Shown here piece after piece: positions 11,164 to 19,674 of a DNA stretch of 64,000 nt (its first letter is position 1; each line of letters starts with the position of its first letter). A model generated the notes under the pieces. The model made no database searches and had not been told where the DNA came from. It was given only the letters and a program-made list of their open reading frames with translations. The stretch lies in assembly GCF_001969385.1 (NCBI RefSeq), contig NZ_CP014798.1, forward strand, positions 62,001 through 126,000. The letters are read 5' to 3'. This DNA is from Salipiger profundus. GTDB lineage: Bacteria; Pseudomonadota; Alphaproteobacteria; Rhodobacterales; Rhodobacteraceae. A program made the position numbers and the translations under genes.

Positions 11164-11621
11164 CAGTTGATCCCGTTGGCCCGCTGCAATTCGCGGACAT
11201 AGGCGGCCACCATCTTGACGTCTCCTTGGGTCAATCCCTCGATCTTAGGCATATTACCGAAATTCCAGTGATGTGCACGGACGCCGTTTTGAGCTGCCAG
11301 AACAAAAGCCATGTCCGAATGGTGGCTCGGTTCGTAGATCTTGTGCACGAGAGGCGGCGCAACACCGTTGCGACCGGCGGCATTTTCGCCGTGACACTCG
11401 GAACATTTTGCCTCGAATATGTTCTTCCCAAGCGCCGCCTGCTGCGAGAGTGCGTCAGGCAGCTGGACCTGGACGATCGGATCGCCTTCGGCAATCTCGC
11501 TTGTGTCAGGTGGCGTCATGGAGTGGCCAACCGCTAAATCTTCGGCTCCAACGAACTGCCAAACGGCAAAACCCCCGCCGATAACAAAAACGGCACCAAT
11601 CAGCGCAGTTAATTTGTCCAT
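11163..11621 (-). CDS. Membrane-anchored cytochrome c
   Basis: A 152-residue mono-heme cytochrome c. One membrane helix (residues 4-22), heme site CSECH near residue 71, and a probable axial Met in FGNMPKIEGLTQ. An open frame extends upstream to 11837, but that part is the antisense shadow of the L,D-transpeptidase gene; the ATG at 11621 gives a normal anchor. It is the first intact cytochrome gene of the leftward operon, with the downstream gene starting on its stop codon. Function is likely electron transfer in the periplasm. Confidence 0.82.
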   Translation of the reverse strand: MDKLTALIGAVFVIGGGFAVWQFVGAEDLAVGHSMTPPDTSEIAEGDPIVQVQLPDALSQQAALGKNIFEAKCSECHGENAAGRNGVAPPLVHKIYEPSHHSDMAFVLAAQNGVRAHHWNFGNMPKIEGLTQGDVKMVAAYVRELQRANGIN

Positions 11622-11649
11622 GCCTGTATCTTCCGCCTTGCCCGTTGGG

Positions 11650-12210
11650 TCAGATGAGTTTGACTTGAGTGCCGACAGGCGCTCGCTCGTAGACTTCCTC
11701 GATCTGTTCGTTGAACAAACCGATGCAGCCGTTTGACGACCGGCGGCCGATCTTGCGCGTGTCCTGTGTCCCGTGAATACGGTAGTACTGCCACGACAGG
11801 TACAGTGCGCGAGTACCCAAGGGGTTGTCCGGATCACCCCCCTCGATACGTGCCGGCCATTCCGGATTGCGTTCCCGCATGGAGGGCGTCGGCGCCCAAC
11901 TGGGGTTTTTGCGTTTTTCCACCACTTCAGTGTAACCGCGTTTGGTGAGTTCGTCGGTCAGCGGAACGGATGTCGGGTAAATCCGCATCTCGCCGTCCGC
12001 TGTCCAGTGCTGTAGCGCCATCGTCACGGTGTCTGAGATGATGATCCCTTTGCCGAGCGTGTCGAAATGGTCTTGCCAGTCATGAACTCGGAAAGAAGAA
12101 ATGTTGCGGCGAATGGTTTCGGCTCGAACCACGCTTGGTGCAACCAAAGCGACAGCCGCATACCCCAACAGGCTTCATCGATTGATCTTGTTGTTTCGCG
12201 ATGTCGTCAT
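11650..12210 (-). pseudogene. L,D-transpeptidase (YkuD), in-frame TGA in the Tat leader
   Basis: The frame from 12168 encodes a YkuD-type L,D-transpeptidase with the catalytic stretch IGRRSSNGCIGLF (Cys near the end) and an upstream HGT motif. Enzymes of this family cross-link peptidoglycan or attach proteins to it. The natural start appears to be ATG 12210, preceded by GGAG at 7 nt. From there the leader reads MTTSRNNKINR, then TGA (12175-12177), then SLLGYAAVALVAP and a signal-peptidase site. Replacing the stop by Arg would give RRSLLG, a Tat motif. Either the gene is inactivated by a single CGA-to-TGA change, or a TTG at 12168 is used and the twin-Arg is lost. Confidence 0.75.
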
Positions 12211-12289
12211 GACACACTCCTAGCCTACGGTTTGTACATGTCTTTTACGGGAGACCCGGCATCAGGCAACCTGACAAGGCCGCGAGAAG

Positions 12290-12306
12290 TGTATCCATTT
12301 GTATCC
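12290..12306 (+). promoter_or_regulatory. TGTATCC direct repeat, predicted response-regulator box
   Basis: TGTATCC-ATT-TGTATCC, two 7-bp repeats with starts 10 bp apart, the arrangement bound by OmpR-type regulators. It ends directly before a -35 TTGACC (12307-12312). A closely related repeat precedes the local response-regulator gene at 21873-21889, in the same orientation relative to that gene. The link to that regulator is inference. Confidence 0.6.
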
Positions 12307-12337
12307 TTGACCTTACCCTGCTGGAGGGTCGCAAATG
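12307..12337 (+). promoter_or_regulatory. MerR-family-like promoter (19-bp spacer)
   Basis: TTGACC at 12307-12312, 19-bp spacer with the inverted repeat ACCCT-GCTGG-AGGGT, then CAAATG at 12332-12337. The geometry matches the two copper promoters near 6.3 kb, but the dyad lacks CCTTCC and the -10 is weak, so CueR control is less certain here. It would drive the operon beginning at 12366. Confidence 0.5.
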
Positions 12338-12365
12338 ACGCCAGGAACGAGACAAAGAGGGTGTC

Positions 12366-12668
12366 ATGGACGACGAAAATCCCAAGAATAAGCCGATTAC
12401 AGACAAGCTCATGCATTACGGAATGATGGCGTGTTGCATTGTGATGCTGTTGCCCGTGATCGGTTTTTTTCTCGCTGGCGGAACGCTTGCGGGTATGTGG
12501 GGCAATGCATCGGCTTTCGCCCCGCTCCTGTTGTGCGTTGGAGCGCATCTTGTGATGCATAGATTCATGGGGAAATCGTGCCATTCCGACAAGGCAAACG
12601 ATACTATCGAGGAAGCGCCCGAGCCCATAAGTTCCGTGATTCCTAGCGTCGCCCGCAACAGGCAGTGA
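12366..12668 (+). CDS. Small DUF2933-like membrane protein
   Basis: A 100-residue protein with two predicted membrane helices (about residues 19-40 and 48-66), Cys24-Cys25 in the first helix, and a MHRFMGKSCH segment after the second. Short proteins of this shape, often annotated DUF2933, recur in metal-resistance and redox loci, with no established biochemical role. A GAGG ribosome site lies before the ATG. It heads a rightward operon with a lipoprotein and a DsbD-like reductase, divergent from the cytochrome operon. The Cys and Met/His residues could bind metal, which is only suggested. Confidence 0.65.
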   Translation: MDDENPKNKPITDKLMHYGMMACCIVMLLPVIGFFLAGGTLAGMWGNASAFAPLLLCVGAHLVMHRFMGKSCHSDKANDTIEEAPEPISSVIPSVARNRQ

Positions 12669-12669
12669 T

Positions 12670-12894
12670 GTGCGAGGGAAAGCAAAGGTATTCGTATTGC
12701 TGTTGATGGTTACATTACTTGGAGGTTGCGCGGGAAGCCTTGCAGACTGCCTAGATCTGAAGGCTATCGTGTCCACGAAGCAAGCGTCAGACCTTCTGCC
12801 GGATGGGTGTCGAACCCTTTCATCTTCTGCGACTGGCGTTGCGCGAATTGTCTGTGCGGACGGTCGTCAGGGTTTTGCCACAGGTGGACTTTGA
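12670..12894 (+). CDS. Small predicted lipoprotein
   Basis: A 74-residue protein with a lipoprotein signal: a basic start, a hydrophobic run and the lipobox LLGGC (Cys near residue 20). The mature part has four Cys (in ADCLDLKA, DGCRTL, IVCADG). No family is recognised. A GTG start follows the previous stop by 1 nt, giving tight coupling, though the ribosome site is weak. Location between the membrane protein and the DsbD-like gene suggests an envelope thiol or metal role. Confidence 0.55.
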   Translation: MRGKAKVFVLLLMVTLLGGCAGSLADCLDLKAIVSTKQASDLLPDGCRTLSSSATGVARIVCADGRQGFATGGL

Positions 12895-12951
12895 CGCAAT
12901 TTCCGCCGTCCTGGCGAAATCTGCGGAAAATATGGGAAGGAAGCAGGTATC

Positions 12952-15081
12952 TTGATCGATTGCCTTTTGATCCTGCGACGGGTTTTGCTTATTCCCTTCG
13001 TGCTCCTGGCCGTTGTCTCTGGAAGTGTCGCGGCAGCAACCTCTGCTGAATACCAGAGCGCGCCACTCACCGCGCATCTCATTAGTGTACAGGACGGCGT
13101 TCCCGAGAACACACAGACTCTGTCAGCCGGGCTTCACCTTCAACTGAACGAAAACTGGAAGACCTATTGGCGGTCGGCGGGCGAGGTGGGAATACCGCCT
13201 TCGGTCGAATGGAGCGGTTCCGAAAACGTCGCAGATGTCGAATTCATGTGGCCCGCCCCGACGCGCTTCACCGCCTTCGGCATCGAAAATTTTGGTTATG
13301 CGGGTGAAGTCGTCTTTCCGCTGCGCATAACGCTCAAAGATCCCGGCGCACCTGTGACTCTTTCCGCGCAGGTCAAACTGCTGGTGTGCTCCAATGTCTG
13401 TGTCCCGGAAGAGTTTGACCTGTCACTTCGCCTCGGACGGGGCAACGTCATCGACAGCACTTCGGCTGGGCTGATCGGTACGTTTTCCGAGCGCGTCCCC
13501 GAAGGGGCCAAGACGAGCGGCGTCAGCGAGGCAAATGCCTTCATCGACGAAGACCTCACGGAGTTGATCGTCAGCCTTCGCGTCGATGAACCACTCCAGT
13601 CGCCGGATGTGTTTCCCGAACTGGGTATGGGTGTTGCGCTTGGCAAACCCGATATCCGTTTGGGAGAAGAGGATCGTTTGCTTTGGGCGCGCTTGCCGAT
13701 CCTCTCGTCGAATACGGATGTGACAGTGGCTCCGTCGATTACCGTCACCGACGGCGAGAACCGGGCCTTCACGATCATCGCGGATCGCGTGGCGCAAGGA
13801 ATAGCACCACCCTTTGAACTGGCCGCCACGACACCGGACATGATGGAACTGATCTGGATTGCCGCGATCGCGCTGCTGGGCGGATTGATCCTGAATGTGA
13901 TGCCCTGCGTGCTGCCGGTGCTGTCCATCAAGGTGTCGTCTGTGCTCAAACACACCGATCACGACACAACCCGTGTCCGGTTCGGTTTCGTCGCTGCCAG
14001 CGCCGGCATCATGACGTTCATGTGGGGTCTGGCGCTCGTCCTCTGGGCGCTCCAGACGGCAGGCCTCAGCGTCGGGTGGGGTTTGCAGTTTCAAAGCCCG
14101 CTGTTTCTTGCGGCGATGATCGCTGTCCTGCTCGTCTTTTCGGCAAATCTGTTCGGAGCGTTCGAGTTCGCCCTTCCACACGGCATGCAGACGCGGCTTG
14201 CAGGGGCCGGAGGACGCAACGGGTATTCCGCCGACTTTTTCACTGGCATGTTCGGTGCCGTCATGGCGACGCCTTGTTCGGCACCGTTCCTCGGCACCGC
14301 GGTGGCCTTTGCTTTGGCCGGGCGTGGCGTGGACATCCTCATCGTCTTTACGAGCCTCGGGCTCGGCCTCGCCCTGCCCTATCTCGTCATCGCCGCGTTC
14401 CCGCGTCTGGTCGCATTCATGCCCAAGCCTGGTCGATGGATGCTGATCATCAAAAGCGTCATGGGGGTTTTGTTGCTTGCAACCGCCGTGTGGCTGTTCT
14501 GGGTGCTCGACGGTGTCGCCGGGCTTGCGTCTGTCATCGCGGTCGCGGCGTTGTCCGGTCTCGCCGTTCTGATACTATCTCTCCCGAATGTGCAGTCCCA
14601 ATTCAGGTGGTCTATTGCCATAGCCAGCCTTGTCCTGGCCATTGCCGCAGGTCCTCTCTTGCAGCAATCAGCACCTGCGCGTTCGACGCCGCAGTTGGCA
14701 ATGGCTTGGATCGCATTTGATCGTTCGGAAATAGCGAAACGCGTGTCCGCAGGAGAGGTCGTTTTTGTCGATGTGACCGCTGACTGGTGTCTGACTTGCA
14801 AAGCGAACAAGACACTTATCATCGATCGGGAGCCAGTCCGGAGCGCGCTTGAAGCGCCTGGAGTCACGGCGATGCAGGCAGATTGGACACGCCCGGACAC
14901 GCGCATTTCCCGCTACCTTGAGAGTTTCGGCAGATACGGCATCCCCTTCAATGCCGTCTACGGACCATCGGCACCGAACGGCATTGTGCTGTCCGAATTG
15001 CTAAAAACCGAGGACGTGATGAACGCCTTGGCGCAAGCCAGTGGTCGGGATGTTTCCGCAAAGGTTGCCGGACAGGAGTGA
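12952..15081 (+). CDS. DsbD/ScsB-like protein-disulfide reductase
   Basis: A 709-residue protein that would pass reducing power from cytoplasmic thioredoxin to periplasmic thiol proteins. A signal (residues 8-30) is followed by a large periplasmic domain with Cys in VCSNVCVPEEF (about residues 145-152), a DsbD-type membrane domain with about eight helices including MPCVLPVLSIK and ATPCSAPFLG (the two transfer Cys), and a C-terminal thioredoxin domain with WCLTCK near residue 612. Domain order matches ScsB of copper-sensitivity suppressor systems. The start is TTG, with no better ATG in frame. A partner is probably the DsbA/ScsC-like protein at 6630-7361. Confidence 0.87.
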   Translation: MIDCLLILRRVLLIPFVLLAVVSGSVAAATSAEYQSAPLTAHLISVQDGVPENTQTLSAGLHLQLNENWKTYWRSAGEVGIPPSVEWSGSENVADVEFMWPAPTRFTAFGIENFGYAGEVVFPLRITLKDPGAPVTLSAQVKLLVCSNVCVPEEFDLSLRLGRGNVIDSTSAGLIGTFSERVPEGAKTSGVSEANAFIDEDLTELIVSLRVDEPLQSPDVFPELGMGVALGKPDIRLGEEDRLLWARLPILSSNTDVTVAPSITVTDGENRAFTIIADRVAQGIAPPFELAATTPDMMELIWIAAIALLGGLILNVMPCVLPVLSIKVSSVLKHTDHDTTRVRFGFVAASAGIMTFMWGLALVLWALQTAGLSVGWGLQFQSPLFLAAMIAVLLVFSANLFGAFEFALPHGMQTRLAGAGGRNGYSADFFTGMFGAVMATPCSAPFLGTAVAFALAGRGVDILIVFTSLGLGLALPYLVIAAFPRLVAFMPKPGRWMLIIKSVMGVLLLATAVWLFWVLDGVAGLASVIAVAALSGLAVLILSLPNVQSQFRWSIAIASLVLAIAAGPLLQQSAPARSTPQLAMAWIAFDRSEIAKRVSAGEVVFVDVTADWCLTCKANKTLIIDREPVRSALEAPGVTAMQADWTRPDTRISRYLESFGRYGIPFNAVYGPSAPNGIVLSELLKTEDVMNALAQASGRDVSAKVAGQE

Positions 15082-15082
15082 C

Positions 15083-15106
15083 CTGCTCGACCGGGACACC
15101 GAGCAG
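15083..15106. terminator. Hairpin between convergent dsbD-like gene and ccmI
   Basis: CTGCTCG (15083-15089) pairs with CGAGCAG (15100-15106) across a 10-base loop, lying between two converging stop codons. No strong U-tract follows on either side. Confidence 0.45.
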
Positions 15107-15109
15107 TAG

Positions 15110-16261
15110 TCAGCCGCCGAGCCGCTCAAGCGCGGCACGGACCGCCGCACGCCGAGGATCACTGGCGGGCTGCTGCTCCAACAGCGCTTCAGCCTTGCGG
15201 TAGGCCTCAACGGCGCGATCGGGCTCCTGAAGGACGGTATAGGCATTTGCCAGCCGCATCCAACCATCCAGATCGTCCGGTTCATCCTCAAGACGCTCGG
15301 CCAGCCGCGAGACCATCGATCGGATGAACTCCGCGCGATCCGCGTCATTCATCTCCGACGCCGCCGCGACATCTGCGGCACTCGGGCCTGGTTGCGACGT
15401 CGGCCCGCTGGGTAGATTGACGACCGGAAGGTCAGCTGCCGCTGCAATCCGGTTGATCTGCGCTGCATAGGTCTCCATCCAGGGAACGTAAGCCTCTTCC
15501 TGATTCAGTCGTGAAACAAGCAGATCGTAGGCCTTACGCGTCTCTTCTTGCTGAAAGTAATACAGAGACTCGAAGTAGGTTGCCGCAGGATTGGATGGGT
15601 CAAGGTCCAAAGCGCGATCAATGGCCAATTTCGCCCGTGGAATAACAACGCCGTCATTGGCAACCGCGACAGCCTCTGCCAGCATGGAGAATGTCGCGGA
15701 GGTGGCATCCTCCCGTTCGGCAACGACTTCGAAGGCTTCGACGGCATCGGCTGCTCTGCCCATGCGCTGATAGGTCTGGCCCAACAGCATCCACCCTTCG
15801 CTAGGGCCGCCGGTCGGATCGGATACAAGCCTTTCGCGAAGTTGTATTGCCAGCGCCGTCACTTCATCAGTCTGTGCCCGCTCCTCTGCACGGGCAGCGA
15901 AGGCCATTGAAGGAACCTCCGGCGATCCCATCGTCAGATAGTAGCCCGCGGCAATAACCGGCGCGAGGACCGCCGCGACAACGAGAGTGACTCTGCCACC
16001 ATTACGGGATGATCCGGCTTTTTCTTCCGAATTGCGGGTCGTCGCGAGGATCCGTTTCTTGATCTCGAGTCTGGCCGCTTGAGCTTCCTGTTCAGAAATC
16101 AAACCGCGGTCCATGTCTCGTTGGATTTCCCGCATCTGATCGGCGAGGATCGCCGGTACCGCATCCCCTCTGGTGAGAGTGTTCGATTTGGACAGCAGCA
16201 GCGGGTAGAGGACAATTCCGATTGCGACCAGCGTCAAAAGAACGAAAATACCCCAGATCAT
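15110..16261 (-). CDS. ccmI: Cytochrome c maturation protein CcmI
   Basis: A 383-residue membrane protein that presents apocytochrome c to the heme-ligation complex. Two N-terminal membrane helices (about residues 3-21 and 91-110) flank a cytoplasmic segment beginning at the family pattern with DMDRGLISEQEAQAARLEI, and a periplasmic TPR region follows (residues 150-380) with several helix pairs. It overlaps ccmH by 4 nt and closes a ccmF-ccmG-ccmH-ccmI operon. ccmA-E are absent from the window, so this set must work with chromosomal components or is a specialised partial system. Confidence 0.9.
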   Translation of the reverse strand: MIWGIFVLLTLVAIGIVLYPLLLSKSNTLTRGDAVPAILADQMREIQRDMDRGLISEQEAQAARLEIKKRILATTRNSEEKAGSSRNGGRVTLVVAAVLAPVIAAGYYLTMGSPEVPSMAFAARAEERAQTDEVTALAIQLRERLVSDPTGGPSEGWMLLGQTYQRMGRAADAVEAFEVVAEREDATSATFSMLAEAVAVANDGVVIPRAKLAIDRALDLDPSNPAATYFESLYYFQQEETRKAYDLLVSRLNQEEAYVPWMETYAAQINRIAAAADLPVVNLPSGPTSQPGPSAADVAAASEMNDADRAEFIRSMVSRLAERLEDEPDDLDGWMRLANAYTVLQEPDRAVEAYRKAEALLEQQPASDPRRAAVRAALERLGG

Positions 16262-16731
16262 GACGCATCCCCCGCTTCGTTTTGCCTGAGAATTTCGGAC
16301 ACGGTGTTCTCATCCTCCGAGCCCAAGTCTTCAAATGCCTCTTGCTTTCGCCGACTCATCAGTAGCCCGCCACCAACGAAAACCCCGATCAGAACGAAAG
16401 CGATCGGAGCGAACCAAAGCGCGTAGGTCGCAGGCTCCAGAGGCGGTTTCAGCAGCACGTAATCCCCGTACCGCGCCCGTATGTATTCGATCACCTCCGC
16501 GTCGCTGTCTCCAACGACCAGGCGCTCGCGTACGAGCAGACGCAAGTCCCGCGCCACACCCGCGTTCGAACTGTCGATGTCCTGGTTCTGACAGACGACG
16601 CATCGTAGATCCTTGGAAATCTCCCGCGCACGCTGTTCCAATACCGGGTCGGTCAGCATTTCGTCCGGTTCCACCGCATTGGCGGCAAAGGGAAGGAGCC
16701 CGATGCAAAACGCGAAAATCAACTGTCTCAT
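16258..16731 (-). CDS. ccmH: Cytochrome c maturation thiol protein CcmH
   Basis: A 157-residue exported, membrane-anchored thiol protein. The signal peptide ends near NAV (residue 20), the active site is LRCVVCQNQ near residues 43-46, and a C-terminal helix (about residues 104-125) anchors it. CcmH reduces the CXXCH cysteines of apocytochromes before heme attachment. It overlaps ccmI and ccmG by 4 nt on each side, so the operon is translationally coupled. Confidence 0.93.
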   Translation of the reverse strand: MRQLIFAFCIGLLPFAANAVEPDEMLTDPVLEQRAREISKDLRCVVCQNQDIDSSNAGVARDLRLLVRERLVVGDSDAEVIEYIRARYGDYVLLKPPLEPATYALWFAPIAFVLIGVFVGGGLLMSRRKQEAFEDLGSEDENTVSEILRQNEAGDAS

Positions 16732-17294
16732 GAACCTGCTCCATTTGGCAGTGCGCCTGCCTGCTTCAGGGCTTGCGTGAACCGTTCGACGGCGTCCGGA
16801 CCCACGACCGGCCCGACATAGCGAAACAAAACGGTGCCATCGCTATCGACGATGAAGGTTTCCGGCACGCCCGACAGGCCCCATTCGATCCCGGTCCGGC
16901 CCGACAGGTCGGACCCGATCCGCTCGTAGGGATTGCCGAGGTCATTGAGCCACTTCACGGCATCCTCAGGTTTGTCTTTGTAGTTTATTCCGAACAACCG
17001 CATGCCGTCTCGTTCGACAAATCTTGTCAACACGGCATGTTCCGCGCGGCAGGGCACGCACCAGGACGCAAAGACATTGACCACGACCGGTCGTTCGTTG
17101 CCGACAAGATCGCTTCGGGCCAGGCCGGGTGTCTCCAACCCCGGCACGGGATCGAGGTCGAACGCCGGGGCCGGTTGCGAGATCAGGACGGAAGGGATCT
17201 CGTTGGGATCCCGGTCGGGATTGAGCCCCCAGAGAAAAAACCCACCGAATATGACCGCCGCAATAAACGGCAGCCCGGCAATGAGACGTTTCAT
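16728..17294 (-). CDS. ccmG: Thiol:disulfide interchange protein CcmG (DsbE)
   Basis: A 188-residue thioredoxin-fold protein. An N-terminal membrane anchor (residues 5-25) precedes the active site FASWCVPCRAEH near residue 80 and the GVPETFIVD cis-proline loop. CcmG keeps CcmH and apocytochrome thiols reduced, normally fed by CcdA or DsbD; the DsbD-like protein encoded nearby could supply electrons. It is 9 bp downstream of ccmF and overlaps ccmH. Confidence 0.93.
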   Translation of the reverse strand: MKRLIAGLPFIAAVIFGGFFLWGLNPDRDPNEIPSVLISQPAPAFDLDPVPGLETPGLARSDLVGNERPVVVNVFASWCVPCRAEHAVLTRFVERDGMRLFGINYKDKPEDAVKWLNDLGNPYERIGSDLSGRTGIEWGLSGVPETFIVDSDGTVLFRYVGPVVGPDAVERFTQALKQAGALPNGAGS

Positions 17295-17302
17295 CTTCTC
17301 TC

Positions 17303-19303
17303 CTACTCGGCAGGAACGGCATCGGTGGCTGGCTGTTTGGCACGGCGCGGCGCCCCGACCCTCAAACGGCGATCCGACAAGGACAAACAGCCACCGATCA
17401 CCAGCAGGATCGAGCCGATCCAGATCAGGTTGACGAGCGGTTCATAGAGGATCCGAAGGGTCCATGCTCCGGCGTTGTTCACTTGATCGGAGGCTGGCGT
17501 TGCAATCGACGTATAGAGATCACCCGCCAATGTGGAGCGGATGGCCGACTCCGTCGTCTGGCTTTCCGCGACCGGGTAATACCGCCGTTCCGGGAAAAGT
17601 GTCGTGACCAATTCGCCATCCCGACGCACCACAAGGGTGCCGCGATCCGCGATGTAGTTCGGCCCTTGAACCTTTGCGGCCCCTTCGAAGGTGATGTCGA
17701 ACCCGGCGATCGTGACTTCGGTCCCGGGGGCGGCAAAGACGATCTCCTCACTCTTCCATCCGGTCGAGCCGATCATCCCCATCATCAACACAGCGACGCC
17801 GGCATGGGCAAGCGTCATACCGTGAGAGGCGCGTGGCAGGTTGCGCACGCGTCTCGCGCTCTCTGCAAGGGAAACCTCGAACAGACGGATGCGTAGCGCC
17901 CATTCCCGCAGGGTCGCAAAAAGCAGCCACGCTGCGCCGAGGATGGCAAGATAGGCCATGATCGGCCCACCGTTCAGAAGATACCATGCGGCCAAGGCTG
18001 CAATGACCGCCAGCACGGCCACGAATTGGATGCGATCGAGCAAACCGGCGATATCAGCCCGCTTCCACGACAGGAATGGACCAAGACCCATGAACACGAC
18101 CAGTGCCAGCATCATCGGAATGAAGGCCGCGTTGAAGAAAGGTGGACCGACCGAGATCTTGTCCCCGGTGACAGCCTCCAGGATCAGTGGATAAAGCGTC
18201 CCGAACAGGACCGTTCCCGTAGCGGCGGCCAGAATGAGGTTGTTCACGAGCAGCCCGGCCTCGCGGCTGATCGGGCGAAACAGACCACCCGGCTCCATTT
18301 CGGGCGCCCGCCAGGCGTAGAGCGCCAGCGACCCACCGATGGACACGGCCAGCAGACCCAGAATGTAAAGCCCGCGCTCTGGATCGACGGCGAAGGCATG
18401 CACGGATGTAAGCAGGCCTGACCGGACGATGAACGTCCCGAGCAGCGAAAGCGAGAAAGTCAGGATGGCAAGTAGGATGGTCCAGCTTTTGAACGCGTCG
18501 CGCTTTTCGGTGACGATGGCGGAATGCAGCAGCGCCGTGCCCAGAAGCCAGGGCATGAAGCTCACGTTCTCGACCGGGTCCCAGAACCACCAGCCGCCCC
18601 AGCCCAGTTCATAATAGGCCCACCACGATCCAAGAGCGATACCTGCCGTAAGGCTGACCCACGCGGCCAATGTCCACGGGCGGACCCATCTGGCCCAGGC
18701 CGGATCGACGCGCCCTTCCAGAAGAGCCGCAACGGCAAAGGAAAACACGATGGAGAAGCCGACATACCCGAAATACAAGAGCGGCGGGTGCATGGCGAGA
18801 CCCATGTCCTGAAGCAACGGGTTGAGGTCATTGCCGTCGAGCGGCGGCGGAAACACCCGCTCGAAGGGGTTCGACGTCAGCAGCAGGAAGGACAGGAAGC
18901 CGACGCTGATCCACGCCTGCACCGACAAGGTGCGCGCCTTGGTCTCGGCGGGGATGTTCGATCCGAACCAGGCGACGCCCGCGCCGAACACCGCGAGTAT
19001 CAGGATCCAGAGCAGCAGCGAACCCTCATGGCTGCCCCAGGTCCCGGCCACCTTGTAGAGCATTGGCTTGAGCGAATGGGAGTTCTCGACGACGTTCCTG
19101 ACGGTAAAATCGCTGACGATGAAAGCCTGCATCAGCGCTGCGAAGGCGATGGCCACAAACAGCACTTGTCCTATTGCCGTCGCCTGGGCGGATTTCATCC
19201 AGACGGCATTTCTACGCGACGCACCTGCAATCGGTAGAACACTCTGAACAAGCGCAAGCGCCAGTGCGAGGGCCAGTGCGAAGTGACCAATTTCCGGGAC
19301 CAT
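17303..19303 (-). CDS. ccmF: Heme lyase subunit CcmF
   Basis: A 666-residue polytopic membrane protein of the cytochrome c heme-ligation complex. The WWD domain is present as WGGWWFWDPVENVSFMPW near residue 232, with conserved His residues in flanking loops and about 14 membrane segments. Length is normal for CcmF. It heads ccmFGHI. Having these ligation genes beside four c-type cytochrome genes suggests they travel together to ensure cytochrome maturation. ccmE, often directly upstream, is missing; a SHOCT protein gene is there instead. Confidence 0.93.
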   Translation of the reverse strand: MVPEIGHFALALALALALVQSVLPIAGASRRNAVWMKSAQATAIGQVLFVAIAFAALMQAFIVSDFTVRNVVENSHSLKPMLYKVAGTWGSHEGSLLLWILILAVFGAGVAWFGSNIPAETKARTLSVQAWISVGFLSFLLLTSNPFERVFPPPLDGNDLNPLLQDMGLAMHPPLLYFGYVGFSIVFSFAVAALLEGRVDPAWARWVRPWTLAAWVSLTAGIALGSWWAYYELGWGGWWFWDPVENVSFMPWLLGTALLHSAIVTEKRDAFKSWTILLAILTFSLSLLGTFIVRSGLLTSVHAFAVDPERGLYILGLLAVSIGGSLALYAWRAPEMEPGGLFRPISREAGLLVNNLILAAATGTVLFGTLYPLILEAVTGDKISVGPPFFNAAFIPMMLALVVFMGLGPFLSWKRADIAGLLDRIQFVAVLAVIAALAAWYLLNGGPIMAYLAILGAAWLLFATLREWALRIRLFEVSLAESARRVRNLPRASHGMTLAHAGVAVLMMGMIGSTGWKSEEIVFAAPGTEVTIAGFDITFEGAAKVQGPNYIADRGTLVVRRDGELVTTLFPERRYYPVAESQTTESAIRSTLAGDLYTSIATPASDQVNNAGAWTLRILYEPLVNLIWIGSILLVIGGCLSLSDRRLRVGAPRRAKQPATDAVPAE

Positions 19304-19368
19304 GGCGTTCTTTCCTATTCAGCGTCGGTGGGCGTCGCGTCGGACGGCTTTGGCGTCCGCGGCGGGGT

Positions 19369-19674
19369 CTATTCGTCGAGCGTTGCTTTGCGGCGACGGA
19401 ACTCTTCTTCGTCGATTTCCCCATTTGCAAAGCGGCGCCTGAGCGCTTCCTGCGCGTCCGAGTCCGGGGGACGGGTGCCATTGTCCCGCAGCCTGAACAC
19501 CAGAAACACCACCAATGCGATCAGCGCACCCCAGAAGGCGAGCATCATGAAGCCGCCCATAAAGCCATAGCCACTGCCCCACATGTGCCCCGTCCAGGAG
19601 CCTGGTCCATCAGCCTGCGCCATGCTGGCGGGCAAGCTGGCCAGCAACGGCAGGATCAACGCGTTCAGTTTCAT
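19369..19674 (-). CDS. SHOCT-domain membrane protein
   Basis: A 101-residue protein with a signal peptide (to about residue 22), a Gly/Met/Trp-rich loop with HMWGSGYGFMGGFMM, one membrane helix (about residues 42-61), and a C-terminal SHOCT motif (LRRRFANGEIDEEEFRRRK). SHOCT proteins are common small membrane proteins of unclear role and are frequent near copper genes. Its 5' end overlaps the 3' end of the sensor kinase gene by about 65 bp, and it lies just upstream of ccmF. Confidence 0.75.
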   Translation of the reverse strand: MKLNALILPLLASLPASMAQADGPGSWTGHMWGSGYGFMGGFMMLAFWGALIALVVFLVFRLRDNGTRPPDSDAQEALRRRFANGEIDEEEFRRRKATLDE

